NCBI GenBank assembly: GCA_946183415.1 | Contig: CAMHAM010000004.1 | Span: forward strand, 1-64,000 | Direction of reading: 5' to 3' | DNA length: 64,000 nt | Source of the DNA: an uncultured Prevotella sp. | GTDB taxonomy: Bacteria; Bacteroidota; Bacteroidia; Bacteroidales; Bacteroidaceae | Shown here: in pieces, positions 18,271 to 25,878 of the stretch | Layout of the letters: every line of letters begins with the position of its first letter | Numbering within the stretch: position 1 is the stretch's first letter | The notes under the pieces: model-generated | What the model was told of the DNA's origin: nothing | The model's input: only the letters and a program-made list of their open reading frames with translations | Database searches by the model: none | Program-made: the position numbers and the translations under genes

Positions 18271-18386
18271 CACAGGACATCAAGGACAATTAAGGACTAT
18301 CAAGGACAATCAAGGACTATTTTTATGTTCTTATGTTCTTTTTATCTAAAAAAATATGTCTATTTGTTCTTCTGTCTAAAAAAGTT
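18271..18386. repeat. Intergenic repeat words between yajC and ybbR
   Basis: Two kinds adjoin: CAAGGACAAT/CAAGGACTAT/TAAGGACTAT units (about 18280-18320), then TATGTTCTTATGTTCTTTTT, ATCTAAAAAAATATGTCTAT and TTGTTCTTCTGTCTAAAAAA (18324-18383). The latter family also occurs at 9.7, 17.9, 22.1, 24.05 and 25.4 kb. No gene is seen here. Confidence 0.65.
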
Positions 18387-18389
18387 ATT

Positions 18390-19367
18390 ATGTCAAAAAT
18401 CTGGGGAATAATAAGAGAATTCTTTTTTAGCAAGGCTAACAAGGAGCTGTTTCTCTTTATCTTCTTCCTGGTACTCTCGGGCATTTTCTGGTTAATCACC
18501 ACGCTCAACGAGTCCTATGAGAAGGAGTTCACCATTCCTGTGTCCATCGCCAACATCCCGAAGAATGCCGTGCTCACATCCGAAGACACCGACACCATCA
18601 AGGTCACCATCCGCGATAAAGGCTTTGCACTCTTCTCGTATCAGTTTGGCGATGTGCTGAAAAAGATTCGCCCCTCCTTCCGCACCTATTCGCGCAACAA
18701 TGGGATGGGCGTAGTCCCAGCCTCCGACCTGAAGAAGCTGATAGCCCAGCAGCTCAGCAGCACCTCAGTGATCACAGCCGTCAAGCCCGAGAAGCTCGAG
18801 TTCTATTATAATTATGGTAATAAGAAGCGCGTCCCCCTCCGATGGAGCGGACGAGTTATCCCCGAAGAACTCTATTACATCTCTCGCGTGGACTACTCCC
18901 CCGACAGTGTCACTATCTACGCCTCCGATGAGAAGCTCGACAGCATCAGTATGATCTACACCGAGCCCCTCAACTATGCAAACTTCCGCGATACCCTCGT
19001 GGCGCATTGCGAGGTAGCCAAGACCAAAGGCGTCAAGGTAGTGCCTGAACAAGTGAAGGTCACCTTTGTCACCGACCTTCTCACAGAGGAGAGCATCGAG
19101 GGGATTCCCATCCAGAGCCTGAACATGCCTGAGGGGAAAGTGCTGCGCACCTTCCCTGCCAAGGTAGCCGTGAAGTTCGTCACAGGTGCCAGTGTCTATC
19201 GCACCCTTCGCCCCGAGGACTTTACCGTCTATGCCGACTACGAGGAGATACGCAAGCACCCCACAGAGAAGTGCCGCATCTTCATCAAGGATGTGCCCCG
19301 TGGCATCTCACGAGCCCGCTTAGAGGTGAATATGGTCGATTATCTCATAGAATCCACAGAGCCATGA
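18390..19367 (+). CDS. YbbR/CdaR-like domain membrane protein
   Basis: 325 residues from ATG 18390 (MSKIWGIIREFFFSKANKEL); the upstream ATG at 18333 translates only intergenic repeat words. One N-terminal membrane helix (about 18-38) is followed by an extracytoplasmic region with YbbR-like beta repeats (EKEFTIPVSIANIP; VPLRWSGRV; EGIPIQSLNMPEGK). In Firmicutes such proteins (CdaR) regulate the diadenylate cyclase CdaA; no cdaA is adjacent here, so the role is unknown. The stop overlaps the coaE start by 4 bp. Confidence 0.75.
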   Translation: MSKIWGIIREFFFSKANKELFLFIFFLVLSGIFWLITTLNESYEKEFTIPVSIANIPKNAVLTSEDTDTIKVTIRDKGFALFSYQFGDVLKKIRPSFRTYSRNNGMGVVPASDLKKLIAQQLSSTSVITAVKPEKLEFYYNYGNKKRVPLRWSGRVIPEELYYISRVDYSPDSVTIYASDEKLDSISMIYTEPLNYANFRDTLVAHCEVAKTKGVKVVPEQVKVTFVTDLLTEESIEGIPIQSLNMPEGKVLRTFPAKVAVKFVTGASVYRTLRPEDFTVYADYEEIRKHPTEKCRIFIKDVPRGISRARLEVNMVDYLIESTEP

Positions 19368-19933
19368 AGATAGGAATAGCCGGAGGGATCGGCAGTGGCA
19401 AGAGCTACGTATGCCAAGTGCTTCGCCAGCGTGGCTATGAGGTCTACGACTGCGATGCAGCCGCCAAGCGCCTCATACGCACCTCCCCAGATATTCGCAG
19501 AGAACTCACAGCACTGATTGGCCCCGACACCTACGATGCAGAGACAGGCGAGTTCAACAAGGCTGCTGTAGCCCGCTTCCTGCTTGCCTCTGAGGCCAAT
19601 ACCCAGGCCATCGATGCTATCGTCCACCCAGCTGTGTTTCGCGACTTTGAGGCCAGCGGCCTCGACTGGCTCGAGAGTGCTATCATGTTCGAGTCAGGCA
19701 TCAACCGCCTCATGGATATAGTCATTGCCGTGGTTGCTCCCAAGGAGCTGCGCATCCAGCGAGTCATAGAGCGCGATCATATCTCCCGTGAGAAAGTGCT
19801 CGAGTGGATGTCACGACAGTACCCCCAGCGCGAAGTCATCCAGAGAGCCGATTTCGTACTTGTCAACGATGGCAAAGCCAATATAGAACATCAATTAAAC
19901 AAAATCATAGAACAATGCAACAAACAATTTTAG
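19364..19933 (+). CDS. coaE: Dephospho-CoA kinase
   Basis: 189 residues from ATG 19364 (MKIGIAGGIGSGKSYVCQVL, P-loop at residues 8-15). The family segment YDCDAAAKRLI follows, with VIAVVAPKELRIQRVIERD near 125-145. It phosphorylates dephospho-CoA in the last step of CoA synthesis. The upstream in-frame extension to 19271 overlaps ybbR and lacks homology. The expected VxHPxVF motif is present as IVHPAVFRDFE. The gene is translationally coupled to ybbR (ATGA) and overlaps the next gene by 19 bp. Confidence 0.93.
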   Translation: MKIGIAGGIGSGKSYVCQVLRQRGYEVYDCDAAAKRLIRTSPDIRRELTALIGPDTYDAETGEFNKAAVARFLLASEANTQAIDAIVHPAVFRDFEASGLDWLESAIMFESGINRLMDIVIAVVAPKELRIQRVIERDHISREKVLEWMSRQYPQREVIQRADFVLVNDGKANIEHQLNKIIEQCNKQF

Positions 19934-20346
19934 CAATTGCCGGTAAGCCCGGCCTTTATAAGCTCGTCACACGAGGTCATAACAATCTCATAGTCGAGGC
20001 ACTCGATGCCACCCACAAGCGTTTGCCCGCATTCGCTACCGACCGCATCACATCCCTCTCAGACATCGCCATGTTCACAGAGACCGACGATGTCCCCCTG
20101 ATGGATGTACTCGAGAACATGAAGAACCTCGAGGGTGGCAAGAAAGCCAGCATCAATGAGAAGAAGGCCTCAGGCGAAGAGCTCCGTGCCTACTTCACGA
20201 AGGTACTTCCCGAGTGGGATCAGGAGCGTGTACAGAACAGCCACATTAAGAAGCTCATCACCTGGTACAACATCCTCATCGAAGCCGGCATCTCAGACTT
20301 CAAAGATCCCGAGCCCGAACCAAAAACAGAAAATCCCGCTGAATAA
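19915..20346 (+). CDS. DUF5606 family protein
   Basis: 143 residues from ATG 19915 (MQQTILAIAGKPGLYKLVTR). The N-terminal half resembles the Bacteroidetes-restricted DUF5606 (GKPGLYKLV; NNLIVEALD; ITSLSDIAMFTETDDVPLMDVL). The C-terminal half is helical and binds no obvious cofactor (VQNSHIKKLITWYNIL, then an acidic-Pro tail). No function is known. It overlaps coaE by 19 bp and ends within a bidirectional terminator. Confidence 0.8.
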   Translation: MQQTILAIAGKPGLYKLVTRGHNNLIVEALDATHKRLPAFATDRITSLSDIAMFTETDDVPLMDVLENMKNLEGGKKASINEKKASGEELRAYFTKVLPEWDQERVQNSHIKKLITWYNILIEAGISDFKDPEPEPKTENPAE

Positions 20347-20364
20347 GCGGGATTTTCTGTTTTT
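20322..20364. terminator. Bidirectional intrinsic terminator between convergent genes
   Basis: AAAAACAGAAAATCCCGCT (20322-20340), loop GAATA, AGCGGGATTTTCTGTTTTT (20346-20364): a perfect 19-bp stem with A-run and T-run ends on both strands. It ends the plus-strand nusB operon and the minus-strand helicase. The DUF5606 stop (20344-20346) and the helicase stop (20363-20365) both touch it. Confidence 0.9.
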
Positions 20365-22489
20365 ACATCGTCCAACGTCTCAGCCCCAGCCTCCTGACAT
20401 CTGGAAACTCCGACATGTCCTCCGGCAACTGATTGCGCCTGCCCACGAAATTACCATAGCGGCCCACTTCACCATACCGATATCCAGGCGCATCCTGACT
20501 CTCCACATAGATAAAGCCCGCCTGATACCCACGAATCCGATATGTCCGTCGGATGTCATTCTCCACAATCAGCACATTGCCTAAGATCGTCAAGTGATCC
20601 CCTAAATACACGTTCTCCTGACTGAACGGCCTTTCCAAGCCCTTCATACTCTTCCTGAGGAACATCTCCCTGCCCGCCTTCGCCACCTCAAAGCGATCGA
20701 TACGCTCAAACTGCGGCATCATGTCATACATCCTGCCACCCTTCGCATCCCAGTAGGCCGTCTTGCCATCCAGTCTTTCTCCCACGAAGATGTCACCATC
20801 CTGCTTCACTTTCCCGTAGAGCCCCGGCTTCAGGTCACGCCCCTTCTGGTCAATCACGGTCACCTTGTTCTTATATATATAATAAGGATACATGCCCATC
20901 ACGAAATAAGGCGCAGCCAACCATTTGATATGCTCGAACTCCGCCGGACAAGTCACCCTTCCGTCCATCATCACACCATACTTCCCTTGGCGCATAAACA
21001 CCTCCAGCCCCTCGTGCCGCTCCCCACGTCGCTTGATTCTCACCATCTCCAGGTTCACCAGCCTCTTCGTCGTTTCCGACTTCAGGTCCGTAGGTCTCAC
21101 GAATACAGGCATCTCCTCCCCAGTCTGACCCTTTCCAGCCATCCTTCCTTCGAACATTAGGCGCCAGTCCCTTGCATCCGTAGGCAGTCCAAACATCTGA
21201 TACAGCCCCACGTTGTCGAGGATGAGCACACACTCTTTCCCTTCCGACACGCGCATGCCTCTTCCCACCTGCTGCAGATACTTGTTCAGGCTCAGTGTCG
21301 GTCTCGCCAACTGAATAAACTCCACCTCCGGACAGTCAAACCCCTCCGAGAAGATATCCACATTCACAATCACATCCACCTGTCCCTTGCGACTCACTCC
21401 TGGGGCCAGGCCCCAAGTTGCACTTTGTCTTGGGGCCTGGCCCCAGAGTGAAGTTTTGTAGGCTTCTACGATGGCATCACGCTCACTCGTGGGGGTAGAA
21501 CTGTCAATCACAGCGCAGTTGACCCCCTTCGAAGCGTAGTAGGCCGCAATATGCCTTGCATGCTCCTGGTTGATGGCATACACGATACCCTTCTTCCCTT
21601 TGGCAAACGCCTCGTAGCTATCATAGAGATGGGCTATCGACTCTGGCACATCCATCACCGTAGCCATCTCCTTCGTCTGGTAGTCCCCGTCAGCACCTCG
21701 TTTCTTCAGTCCTCCAATCTGGTGCATCATCAGACTGTCAGGCCTGGCGCTCACATATTCAAAGTCAGAGAGCCATCCCTTATCAATAAACCACTGGATA
21801 TCCTCCGACTGCAGCAGCACGTCGAATAGGTTCTCAAAGCCCTCCCCGCTCAGTCTGCAAGGAGTCGCAGTCAGCCCCAGGAACTTCGCCTCCGGCCACA
21901 TCTCCCACAGCCGTCTATAAGTTTTCGCCACCGCATGATGCGCCTCATCCACAATAATCAGCGAAAAGTTAATCGCAAACAGCGGATCCCCCTCCTTCGC
22001 CCGCGCTATTTTCTGTATACTCTCCACATAAACAACCTGCTCTTCAGCCCCCCTGTCCTTATTCTTTTGTCCTTCTGTCCTTCTGTCTAAATCTATCTGT
22101 CCTTCTGTTCTTATTATCTCAAAATCCTGTCCTTCTGTTCTTCTGTCTAAATCAATCTGTTCTTTTGTTCTTCTGTCTAAATCAATCTGTTCTTTTGTTC
22201 TTCTGTCTAAATCAATCTGTTCTTTTGTTCTTCTGTCTAAATCCTTCTGTTCTTCTGTCCTTTTTATCTGATCCTGGATCTGTTCGATCAGCTCCCGCCT
22301 ATGCGCCACAACGAGGATGCGACACTTTTCACCTTTCACCTTTAACCTTTCACCCCTAATAACCTCACTCATCAGCACAGTCTTCCCTGTCCCCGTCGGC
22401 ATCTGCACCATCACACTCCGGCATGACTTCCACGCCTCATTGATCCTCCCCAGCATCTCCCGCTGGTAGTCCCTCAACACTTCACCCAT
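20363..22489 (-). CDS. SF2 DEAD/DEAH-box helicase with repeat insertions
   Basis: 708 residues. Motif I is MPTGTGKTVLM (30-40), II VDEAHHAV, III LTATPCRLSGEGF, VI QVGRGMRVSEGK; the N-terminal DYQREML is a Q-motif equivalent. The overall plan resembles YejH/RadD-type or type III restriction-like helicases. The C-terminal 270 residues have no recognised domain. Three stretches are foreign to the family and coded by repetitive DNA: GERLKVKGEK (near 45), a roughly 75-residue charged array of RRTKEQIDLD units (about 73-146) and a segment with SLWGQAP and TWGLAPGV (about 350-372). It converges on the nusB operon. No nuclease or methylase partner is adjacent. Substrate and pathway are unknown. Confidence 0.8.
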   Translation of the reverse strand: MGEVLRDYQREMLGRINEAWKSCRSVMVQMPTGTGKTVLMSEVIRGERLKVKGEKCRILVVAHRRELIEQIQDQIKRTEEQKDLDRRTKEQIDLDRRTKEQIDLDRRTKEQIDLDRRTEGQDFEIIRTEGQIDLDRRTEGQKNKDRGAEEQVVYVESIQKIARAKEGDPLFAINFSLIIVDEAHHAVAKTYRRLWEMWPEAKFLGLTATPCRLSGEGFENLFDVLLQSEDIQWFIDKGWLSDFEYVSARPDSLMMHQIGGLKKRGADGDYQTKEMATVMDVPESIAHLYDSYEAFAKGKKGIVYAINQEHARHIAAYYASKGVNCAVIDSSTPTSERDAIVEAYKTSLWGQAPRQSATWGLAPGVSRKGQVDVIVNVDIFSEGFDCPEVEFIQLARPTLSLNKYLQQVGRGMRVSEGKECVLILDNVGLYQMFGLPTDARDWRLMFEGRMAGKGQTGEEMPVFVRPTDLKSETTKRLVNLEMVRIKRRGERHEGLEVFMRQGKYGVMMDGRVTCPAEFEHIKWLAAPYFVMGMYPYYIYKNKVTVIDQKGRDLKPGLYGKVKQDGDIFVGERLDGKTAYWDAKGGRMYDMMPQFERIDRFEVAKAGREMFLRKSMKGLERPFSQENVYLGDHLTILGNVLIVENDIRRTYRIRGYQAGFIYVESQDAPGYRYGEVGRYGNFVGRRNQLPEDMSEFPDVRRLGLRRWTM
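21400..21446. repeat. 18-bp perfect inverted repeat inside the helicase gene
   Basis: CTGGGGCCAGGCCCCAAG (21400-21417) and its exact reverse complement CTTGGGGCCTGGCCCCAG (21429-21446) are separated by 11 bp. Each arm is itself nearly palindromic. The insert is translated in frame within the helicase. A related CTGGGGTCCTGTCCCCAG lies at 27805-27822 inside the barrel/PAP2 gene. Confidence 0.8.
22141..22230. repeat. Three perfect 30-bp tandem repeats (10 codons each) within a larger array
   Basis: The unit TTCTGTCTAAATCAATCTGT plus TCTTTTGTTC occurs three times without change, flanked by degenerate units from about 22050 to 22272. On the coding (minus) strand each unit gives ten residues (DLDRRTKEQI), so copy-number change keeps frame. 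The unit is built from the same words found between genes elsewhere in the window. Confidence 0.85.
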
Positions 22490-22520
22490 ATGTCTTTTTG
22501 AATCTTTATAATCTCAAGTT

Positions 22521-22602
22521 GGTTATACTTTAGAAAGAAAATCGCCCAAAACTGGTTATACTTTAGAAAGAAAAATACCCAAAACTGGTTATACTTTAGA
22601 AA
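22521..22602 (+). repeat. Three direct repeats at 33-bp spacing upstream of the AAA ATPase
   Basis: GGTTATACTTTAGAAA starts at 22521, 22554 and 22587; copies 1 and 2 continue with GAAAA and then CCCAAAAC. The third copy ends just before the probable promoter. The spacing of about three helical turns suggests a regulator-binding array. Alternatively it is a simple duplication. Confidence 0.75.
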
Positions 22603-22609
22603 ATATTTG

Positions 22610-22617
22610 TATCTTTG
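22610..22617 (+). promoter_or_regulatory. -7 element for the AAA ATPase gene
   Basis: TATCTTTG fits TAnnTTTG, 26 bp before the ATG at 22643. No clear -33 TTG is seen at 19-20 bp; the direct repeats occupy that region. Confidence 0.5.
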
Positions 22618-22642
22618 CAGCAGAATTTCAAATCAATACACC

Positions 22643-23992
22643 ATGTACGAAAGAGAATTGATTATGCAATTACGCCAATGGAGCCAACGCTCCCCCCATA
22701 AGCCTCTCGTCATTCGAGGAGCCCGTCAGGTTGGCAAAAGTACCCTTGTCCGAGAATTTGGCAAGGAGTTCGATTTCTTTATCGAGGTAAACCTCGACTT
22801 ATCAGACGATGCCCAAATCTTCCAACGAACAGATAATGTCACGGATATATGGCAATATCTCTGTCTGAGAAACCATATCGTATCCGACCCAAGCAAGCGC
22901 ATATTGCTATTTATCGACGAAATTCAAGAGGTTCCTGAGGCTGTAAGCCTTCTCCGCTATTTCTACGAGAAGATGCCCTGGCTTTATGTCATCACAGCCG
23001 GCAGCCGTCTTCAAAGTCTCTTAAAGAAACATATATCTTTCCCAGTTGCTCGCGTAGAGTATCTCAATCTACGCCCATTCTCCTTCACAGAGTATATCAA
23101 TGCTATGGAAGGCGCAGAATGGAAGAATATGCTGGAACAGTTAAGTGTCCCCCCCCTCATGCACGAGGAGATGACTAATCGGTTCAATCAATATGCCCTC
23201 ATCGGTGGCATGCCTGAAGCCGTTTCCTCTTATGCTGAATATCATGATATTGAGCGTCTGTCACCCATCTTCAATTCCTTATTAAAGGGCTACAACGAGG
23301 ATGTGGAGCGTTATGCCAATAACGAAGAGCAAGTCCGTATTATCCGTCATATCCTTAGTACAGCTTGGTATTCAGCTGCAGAAAAGATTACTTTTGCTAA
23401 GTTTGGCAACAGCAGCTATACCAGTACCCAGATTCACGATGGAATGGACTGTCTTGAGCGAGCCTATATCCTATCTTTAGACTACCCTGTCACTTCTACT
23501 GCAGCCCCTGCTATCCCTATTTTAAAGCGTTCTCCCAAGCTAGTCATGGTCGACAGCGGTATCACCAATTTCGTAGCTGGTATCCAGATACAGTATCTTC
23601 AGAACAAGGATCTCCTTGACACTTGGCGTGGTCGTGCAGCTGAACAGATAGTTGCTCAGGAGCTGCGTGTACTGTTAGACAACCATTTCATGGAAAAACA
23701 ATTCTACTGGGATCGTGAGGAAAAAGGAACCAAGGCCGAGATAGACTTTATTTGGCAATATGGCGATCAGATTATCCCCATAGAGGTCAAGGCTGGCACC
23801 AATTCGCATTTAAAGTCCCTACACAGCTTCGTCAATCAATCCAAACATTTTGTCACTGCAGTCCGTTTCTGGAGTGGTGAATTCTTTGTACAGGATGCCC
23901 AAACCCCAGCACCTGACAACAAACCCTATCGCCTCATCAATATACCATTCTATTATATAGGACAATTACACAAAATATTGAAAATGAGCTGA
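22643..23992 (+). CDS. AAA_14/DUF4143 ATPase
   Basis: 449 residues from ATG 22643 (MYERELIMQLRQW); 12 extra codons upstream overlap the promoter. Walker A is IRGARQVGKSTLV (about 24-36), Walker B ILLFIDEIQEVPE. The C-terminal half is a DUF4143 domain with a restriction-endonuclease-like fold (AEIDFIWQYGDQIIPIEVKAG, matching the D-x(n)-E-x-K pattern of PD-(D/E)XK nucleases). These ATPases are abundant and mobile in Bacteroidales; their function is unresolved. A run of direct repeats precedes it, and the remnant of another family member follows it. Confidence 0.85.
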   Translation: MYERELIMQLRQWSQRSPHKPLVIRGARQVGKSTLVREFGKEFDFFIEVNLDLSDDAQIFQRTDNVTDIWQYLCLRNHIVSDPSKRILLFIDEIQEVPEAVSLLRYFYEKMPWLYVITAGSRLQSLLKKHISFPVARVEYLNLRPFSFTEYINAMEGAEWKNMLEQLSVPPLMHEEMTNRFNQYALIGGMPEAVSSYAEYHDIERLSPIFNSLLKGYNEDVERYANNEEQVRIIRHILSTAWYSAAEKITFAKFGNSSYTSTQIHDGMDCLERAYILSLDYPVTSTAAPAIPILKRSPKLVMVDSGITNFVAGIQIQYLQNKDLLDTWRGRAAEQIVAQELRVLLDNHFMEKQFYWDREEKGTKAEIDFIWQYGDQIIPIEVKAGTNSHLKSLHSFVNQSKHFVTAVRFWSGEFFVQDAQTPAPDNKPYRLINIPFYYIGQLHKILKMS

Positions 23993-24159
23993 GGACTTGC
24001 CTTCATTCTATCACCTACTTTCGGTTCCATATCACTTTTTGTCCTTTTGTTCTTCTGTCCTTATTATCCAAAAAACATGTCCTTCTGTCCTTATTATCTT
24101 AAAAAGATGTTAAAACAAAACACATTTCTGCAGAAACATCTTTGATCTTTCGATTTTTT
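23993..24159. repeat. Intergenic stretch with TCCTTCTGTCC words
   Basis: After the ATPase stop the sequence holds TTTGTCCTTTTGTTCTTCTG, TCCTTATTATCCAAAAAACA and TGTCCTTCTGTCCTTATTAT words (about 24036-24108), members of the interspersed family. No gene is seen. Confidence 0.55.
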
Positions 24160-24192
24160 ATGTAATTTTGGAGTTGAATTCCGAATTTACAT
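24160..24192. promoter_or_regulatory. Imperfect 13-bp inverted repeat ahead of the ATPase remnant
   Basis: ATGTAATTTTGGA (24160-24172) and TCCGAATTTACAT (24180-24192) are inverted with two mismatches and a 7-nt centre. It ends six bases before an ATG, so it looks like an operator left in front of a decayed gene. Confidence 0.4.
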
Positions 24193-24197
24193 AAGAA

Positions 24198-24266
24198 ATG
24201 GCTAACAATTTATATCTCAATCGCACGATGGAAGATGTCATCAAAGAGGCATCCAGGCGACTTTGA
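24198..24266 (+). pseudogene. N-terminal remnant of a second AAA_14-type ATPase
   Basis: ATG opens a 22-codon frame, MANNLYLNRTMEDVIKEASR, then R-L-stop. This resembles the start of AAA_14/DUF4143 ATPases just before their Walker A motif. The sequence after the TGA does not encode a P-loop in any frame before the next gene begins at 24356, so the gene is truncated. Its position next to an intact relative suggests past recombination. The call rests on a short similarity. Confidence 0.45.
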
Positions 24267-24355
24267 GAACACTACCAGTGACATTAAAATCCTCAACTAC
24301 CGCCATCTTCAGCATCATTTACCTCACCCCTGCAATGATTAAAAATCTGTCTTTA

Positions 24356-24805
24356 TCAGACACTAGCCGGCAAGCAAACATTCGTGCTCAATTCTGACAA
24401 GCCATTTGCAATATCCACCTGATGGAGTTGCTTTGCCAGACTCTCGTTTATCAACTCCATTTGCAACCTTATATATTCGGTATTAGGAATGTTACTCATC
24501 CCTTTTGCCCCTCTCTTAGGGAATATTGTCAGTAGAACTGTATCATCGGTTACCAATGATACCATATAAACCAACCTGAAACCGTTAGCTTTCGATTGTT
24601 TCTGTCCTGAATTTGCCACACGCAGCTTTACCACCCTATATTCAGCGGTCTGAATGATTCTCTCATTACTATCACGAATGATATTGTCAGGCATTGACTG
24701 CAATTCATTGCAAATATCTGTCACAACAGATGAATAACCTTCCCGAGGTTTCTTCAGTAGCGATGCTATTACATCACGAAATGTAGAGATGGTATAAAAG
24801 TTCAT
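24356..24805 (-). CDS. RelE-like toxin candidate of a toxin-antitoxin pair
   Basis: 149 residues. The centre (TAEYRVVKLRVANSGQKQSK, then ANGFRLVYMV and TVLLTIFPKRG) has the alternating strands and basic residues of RelE/HigB-type ribosome-dependent ribonucleases. The start overlaps the stop of the upstream gene by 4 bp (ATGA), and the upstream partner is a small charged protein with its own promoter, so antitoxin-first order is seen. No fold is certain by eye; it could be a non-toxic conserved hypothetical. Confidence 0.5.
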   Translation of the reverse strand: MNFYTISTFRDVIASLLKKPREGYSSVVTDICNELQSMPDNIIRDSNERIIQTAEYRVVKLRVANSGQKQSKANGFRLVYMVSLVTDDTVLLTIFPKRGAKGMSNIPNTEYIRLQMELINESLAKQLHQVDIANGLSELSTNVCLPASV

Positions 24806-25278
24806 CGTCTAAGCATTTCGCTTAACTTTCTCTCGACCTCTTTAAACTCATCATTCTGTTCAAGGTCAATACGGAAAGTCTTCAAATCATGGCATAACTC
24901 ATCAAACTCACTCATGGCATCGCTATACAATTCTACGGCCGTTTTCATTCCTTTATAAAAAGGCGATGAGAGCAACTTATGATAAAGCTTCTGCATCTTA
25001 TCATATATAGGATGCGACAGTTCGAGAAGTTCTTCAGCCTCCGAAGTCGAGATTTCGCAGAAATTGTTTCTCACGACCTCTATCAGATCATGAGTAGCCT
25101 GAGTAACGCTATTCAAATCTTTAGTAATGATATTGATAGCATCGAGAAATTCATCAATATCGAAATTCTCTTTATTTATCAATTCAACAGGTTTACTGAA
25201 AGACTTCCTGGCCACCCGCGAAGTCTCCCTGCCAACCTCTGTATATGTTGCTTTAATTTCTGCTATGTAAGTACACAT
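24802..25278 (-). CDS. Antitoxin candidate, partner of the RelE-like protein
   Basis: 158 residues from ATG 25278 (MCTYIAEIKATYTEVGRET); the longer frame to 25338 crosses the promoter. It is almost entirely helical and acidic (ELLELSHPIYDKMQKLYHKL; SEFDELCHDLKTFRIDLEQN), with no recognised DNA-binding motif. A TATCTTTG box lies about 30 bp upstream and the downstream gene overlaps by 4 bp. The antitoxin role is inferred from arrangement only. Confidence 0.45.
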   Translation of the reverse strand: MCTYIAEIKATYTEVGRETSRVARKSFSKPVELINKENFDIDEFLDAINIITKDLNSVTQATHDLIEVVRNNFCEISTSEAEELLELSHPIYDKMQKLYHKLLSSPFYKGMKTAVELYSDAMSEFDELCHDLKTFRIDLEQNDEFKEVERKLSEMLRR

Positions 25279-25307
25279 ATCCAACCCCTTTCTTCTATTA
25301 TCCGCCG

Positions 25308-25315
25308 CAAAGATA
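25308..25315 (-). promoter_or_regulatory. -7 element of the toxin-antitoxin-like operon
   Basis: TATCTTTG on the minus strand fits TAnnTTTG, 30 bp before the ATG at 25278. The sequence upstream on this strand is AT-rich with no clear TTG at the usual distance. Confidence 0.5.
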
Positions 25316-25369
25316 GTGCAAATCGAGCGAAAAACCAAATTTTATTTGTTTTTTCTTTTCTCCACTATC

Positions 25370-25472
25370 TATCTTCCTTTTGTCCTTCTGTCCTTATTAT
25401 CCAAAGATCGTTAATCTGGTACTCTGTCTTTTTCTTTTATCTTTTGTTCTTCTGTTCTTATTATCTAAAAAT
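25370..25472. repeat. Intergenic cluster of TTCTTCTGTCC / TTATTATC words
   Basis: Units such as TTTTGTCCTTCTGTCCTTAT, TATCCAAAGATC and TTTTGTTCTTCTGTTCTTAT then TATCTAAAAA are further copies of the interspersed words. It separates the toxin-antitoxin-like operon from the end of the polysaccharide locus. Confidence 0.6.
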
Positions 25473-25510
25473 GGCCCTGCCTGGAAATTGGTTTTGAAGA
25501 CGGCAGGGCC
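25473..25510 (-). terminator. Terminator of the polysaccharide operon
   Basis: On the minus strand GGCCCTGCC (25510-25502), a 20-nt loop and GGCAGGGCC (25481-25473) are followed by ATTTTTAG. The 9-bp GC-rich stem and T-run fit an intrinsic terminator, 28 bp after the last gene of the locus. Confidence 0.7.
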
Positions 25511-25537
25511 CGAATGCATTGTCTCACGACAACGATT

Positions 25538-25867
25538 TTATCCTCTGAGCATATTCGCCCACTCCTCATATTTATCCTCATCGATTGGCTCACAGTCATG
25601 CAGCCGCATATACCCCGCCTCATCCACCAGCACTGTCAGCTTCCGCTTCAGCGCTTTCAGGCTTTTCCCATCCACCCTTACCTTAGGCATCTGGAAATGA
25701 GCTGAATACGACAAGAACGGCCTCATATCAATCGACGGACACTTACAACAAGCGACATACGCAGAAAAGCCATAAGCCACAAACTCCCCGAACATCTGGC
25801 TAAAATACAGATGCAGGGTCATTCCGTCATTCATCACCTCATTCTTGATGATCACATCGTCACTCAT
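25538..25867 (-). CDS. Conserved hypothetical protein at the end of the polysaccharide operon
   Basis: 109 residues, not recognised. It has a Cys-rich centre (VACCKCPSIDM) and an acidic C-terminus (LHDCEPIDEDKYEEWANML), with no signal peptide or membrane segment. It starts 11 bp after the phosphoglycosyltransferase stop and is followed by the operon terminator, so it is probably co-transcribed with the polysaccharide genes. Confidence 0.55.
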   Translation of the reverse strand: MSDDVIIKNEVMNDGMTLHLYFSQMFGEFVAYGFSAYVACCKCPSIDMRPFLSYSAHFQMPKVRVDGKSLKALKRKLTVLVDEAGYMRLHDCEPIDEDKYEEWANMLRG

Positions 25868-25878
25868 GCCACTCCATT

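Noticed and set aside
18333..18389. Upstream ATG that would lengthen the YbbR-like protein by 19 residues
   Set aside because: The extra residues come entirely from intergenic repeat words, and the homologous part starts at MSKIWGIIREFF.
22050..22272. Repeat array that could be mistaken for a CRISPR
   Set aside because: The units are 30-bp direct tandem repeats without spacers and are translated in frame in the helicase. No cas genes are present.
20363..25278. Helicase, ATPase and toxin-antitoxin-like genes as a defence island
   Set aside because: The genes are on different strands with separate promoters, and no nuclease, methylase or known defence effector is present. There is not enough to call a system.
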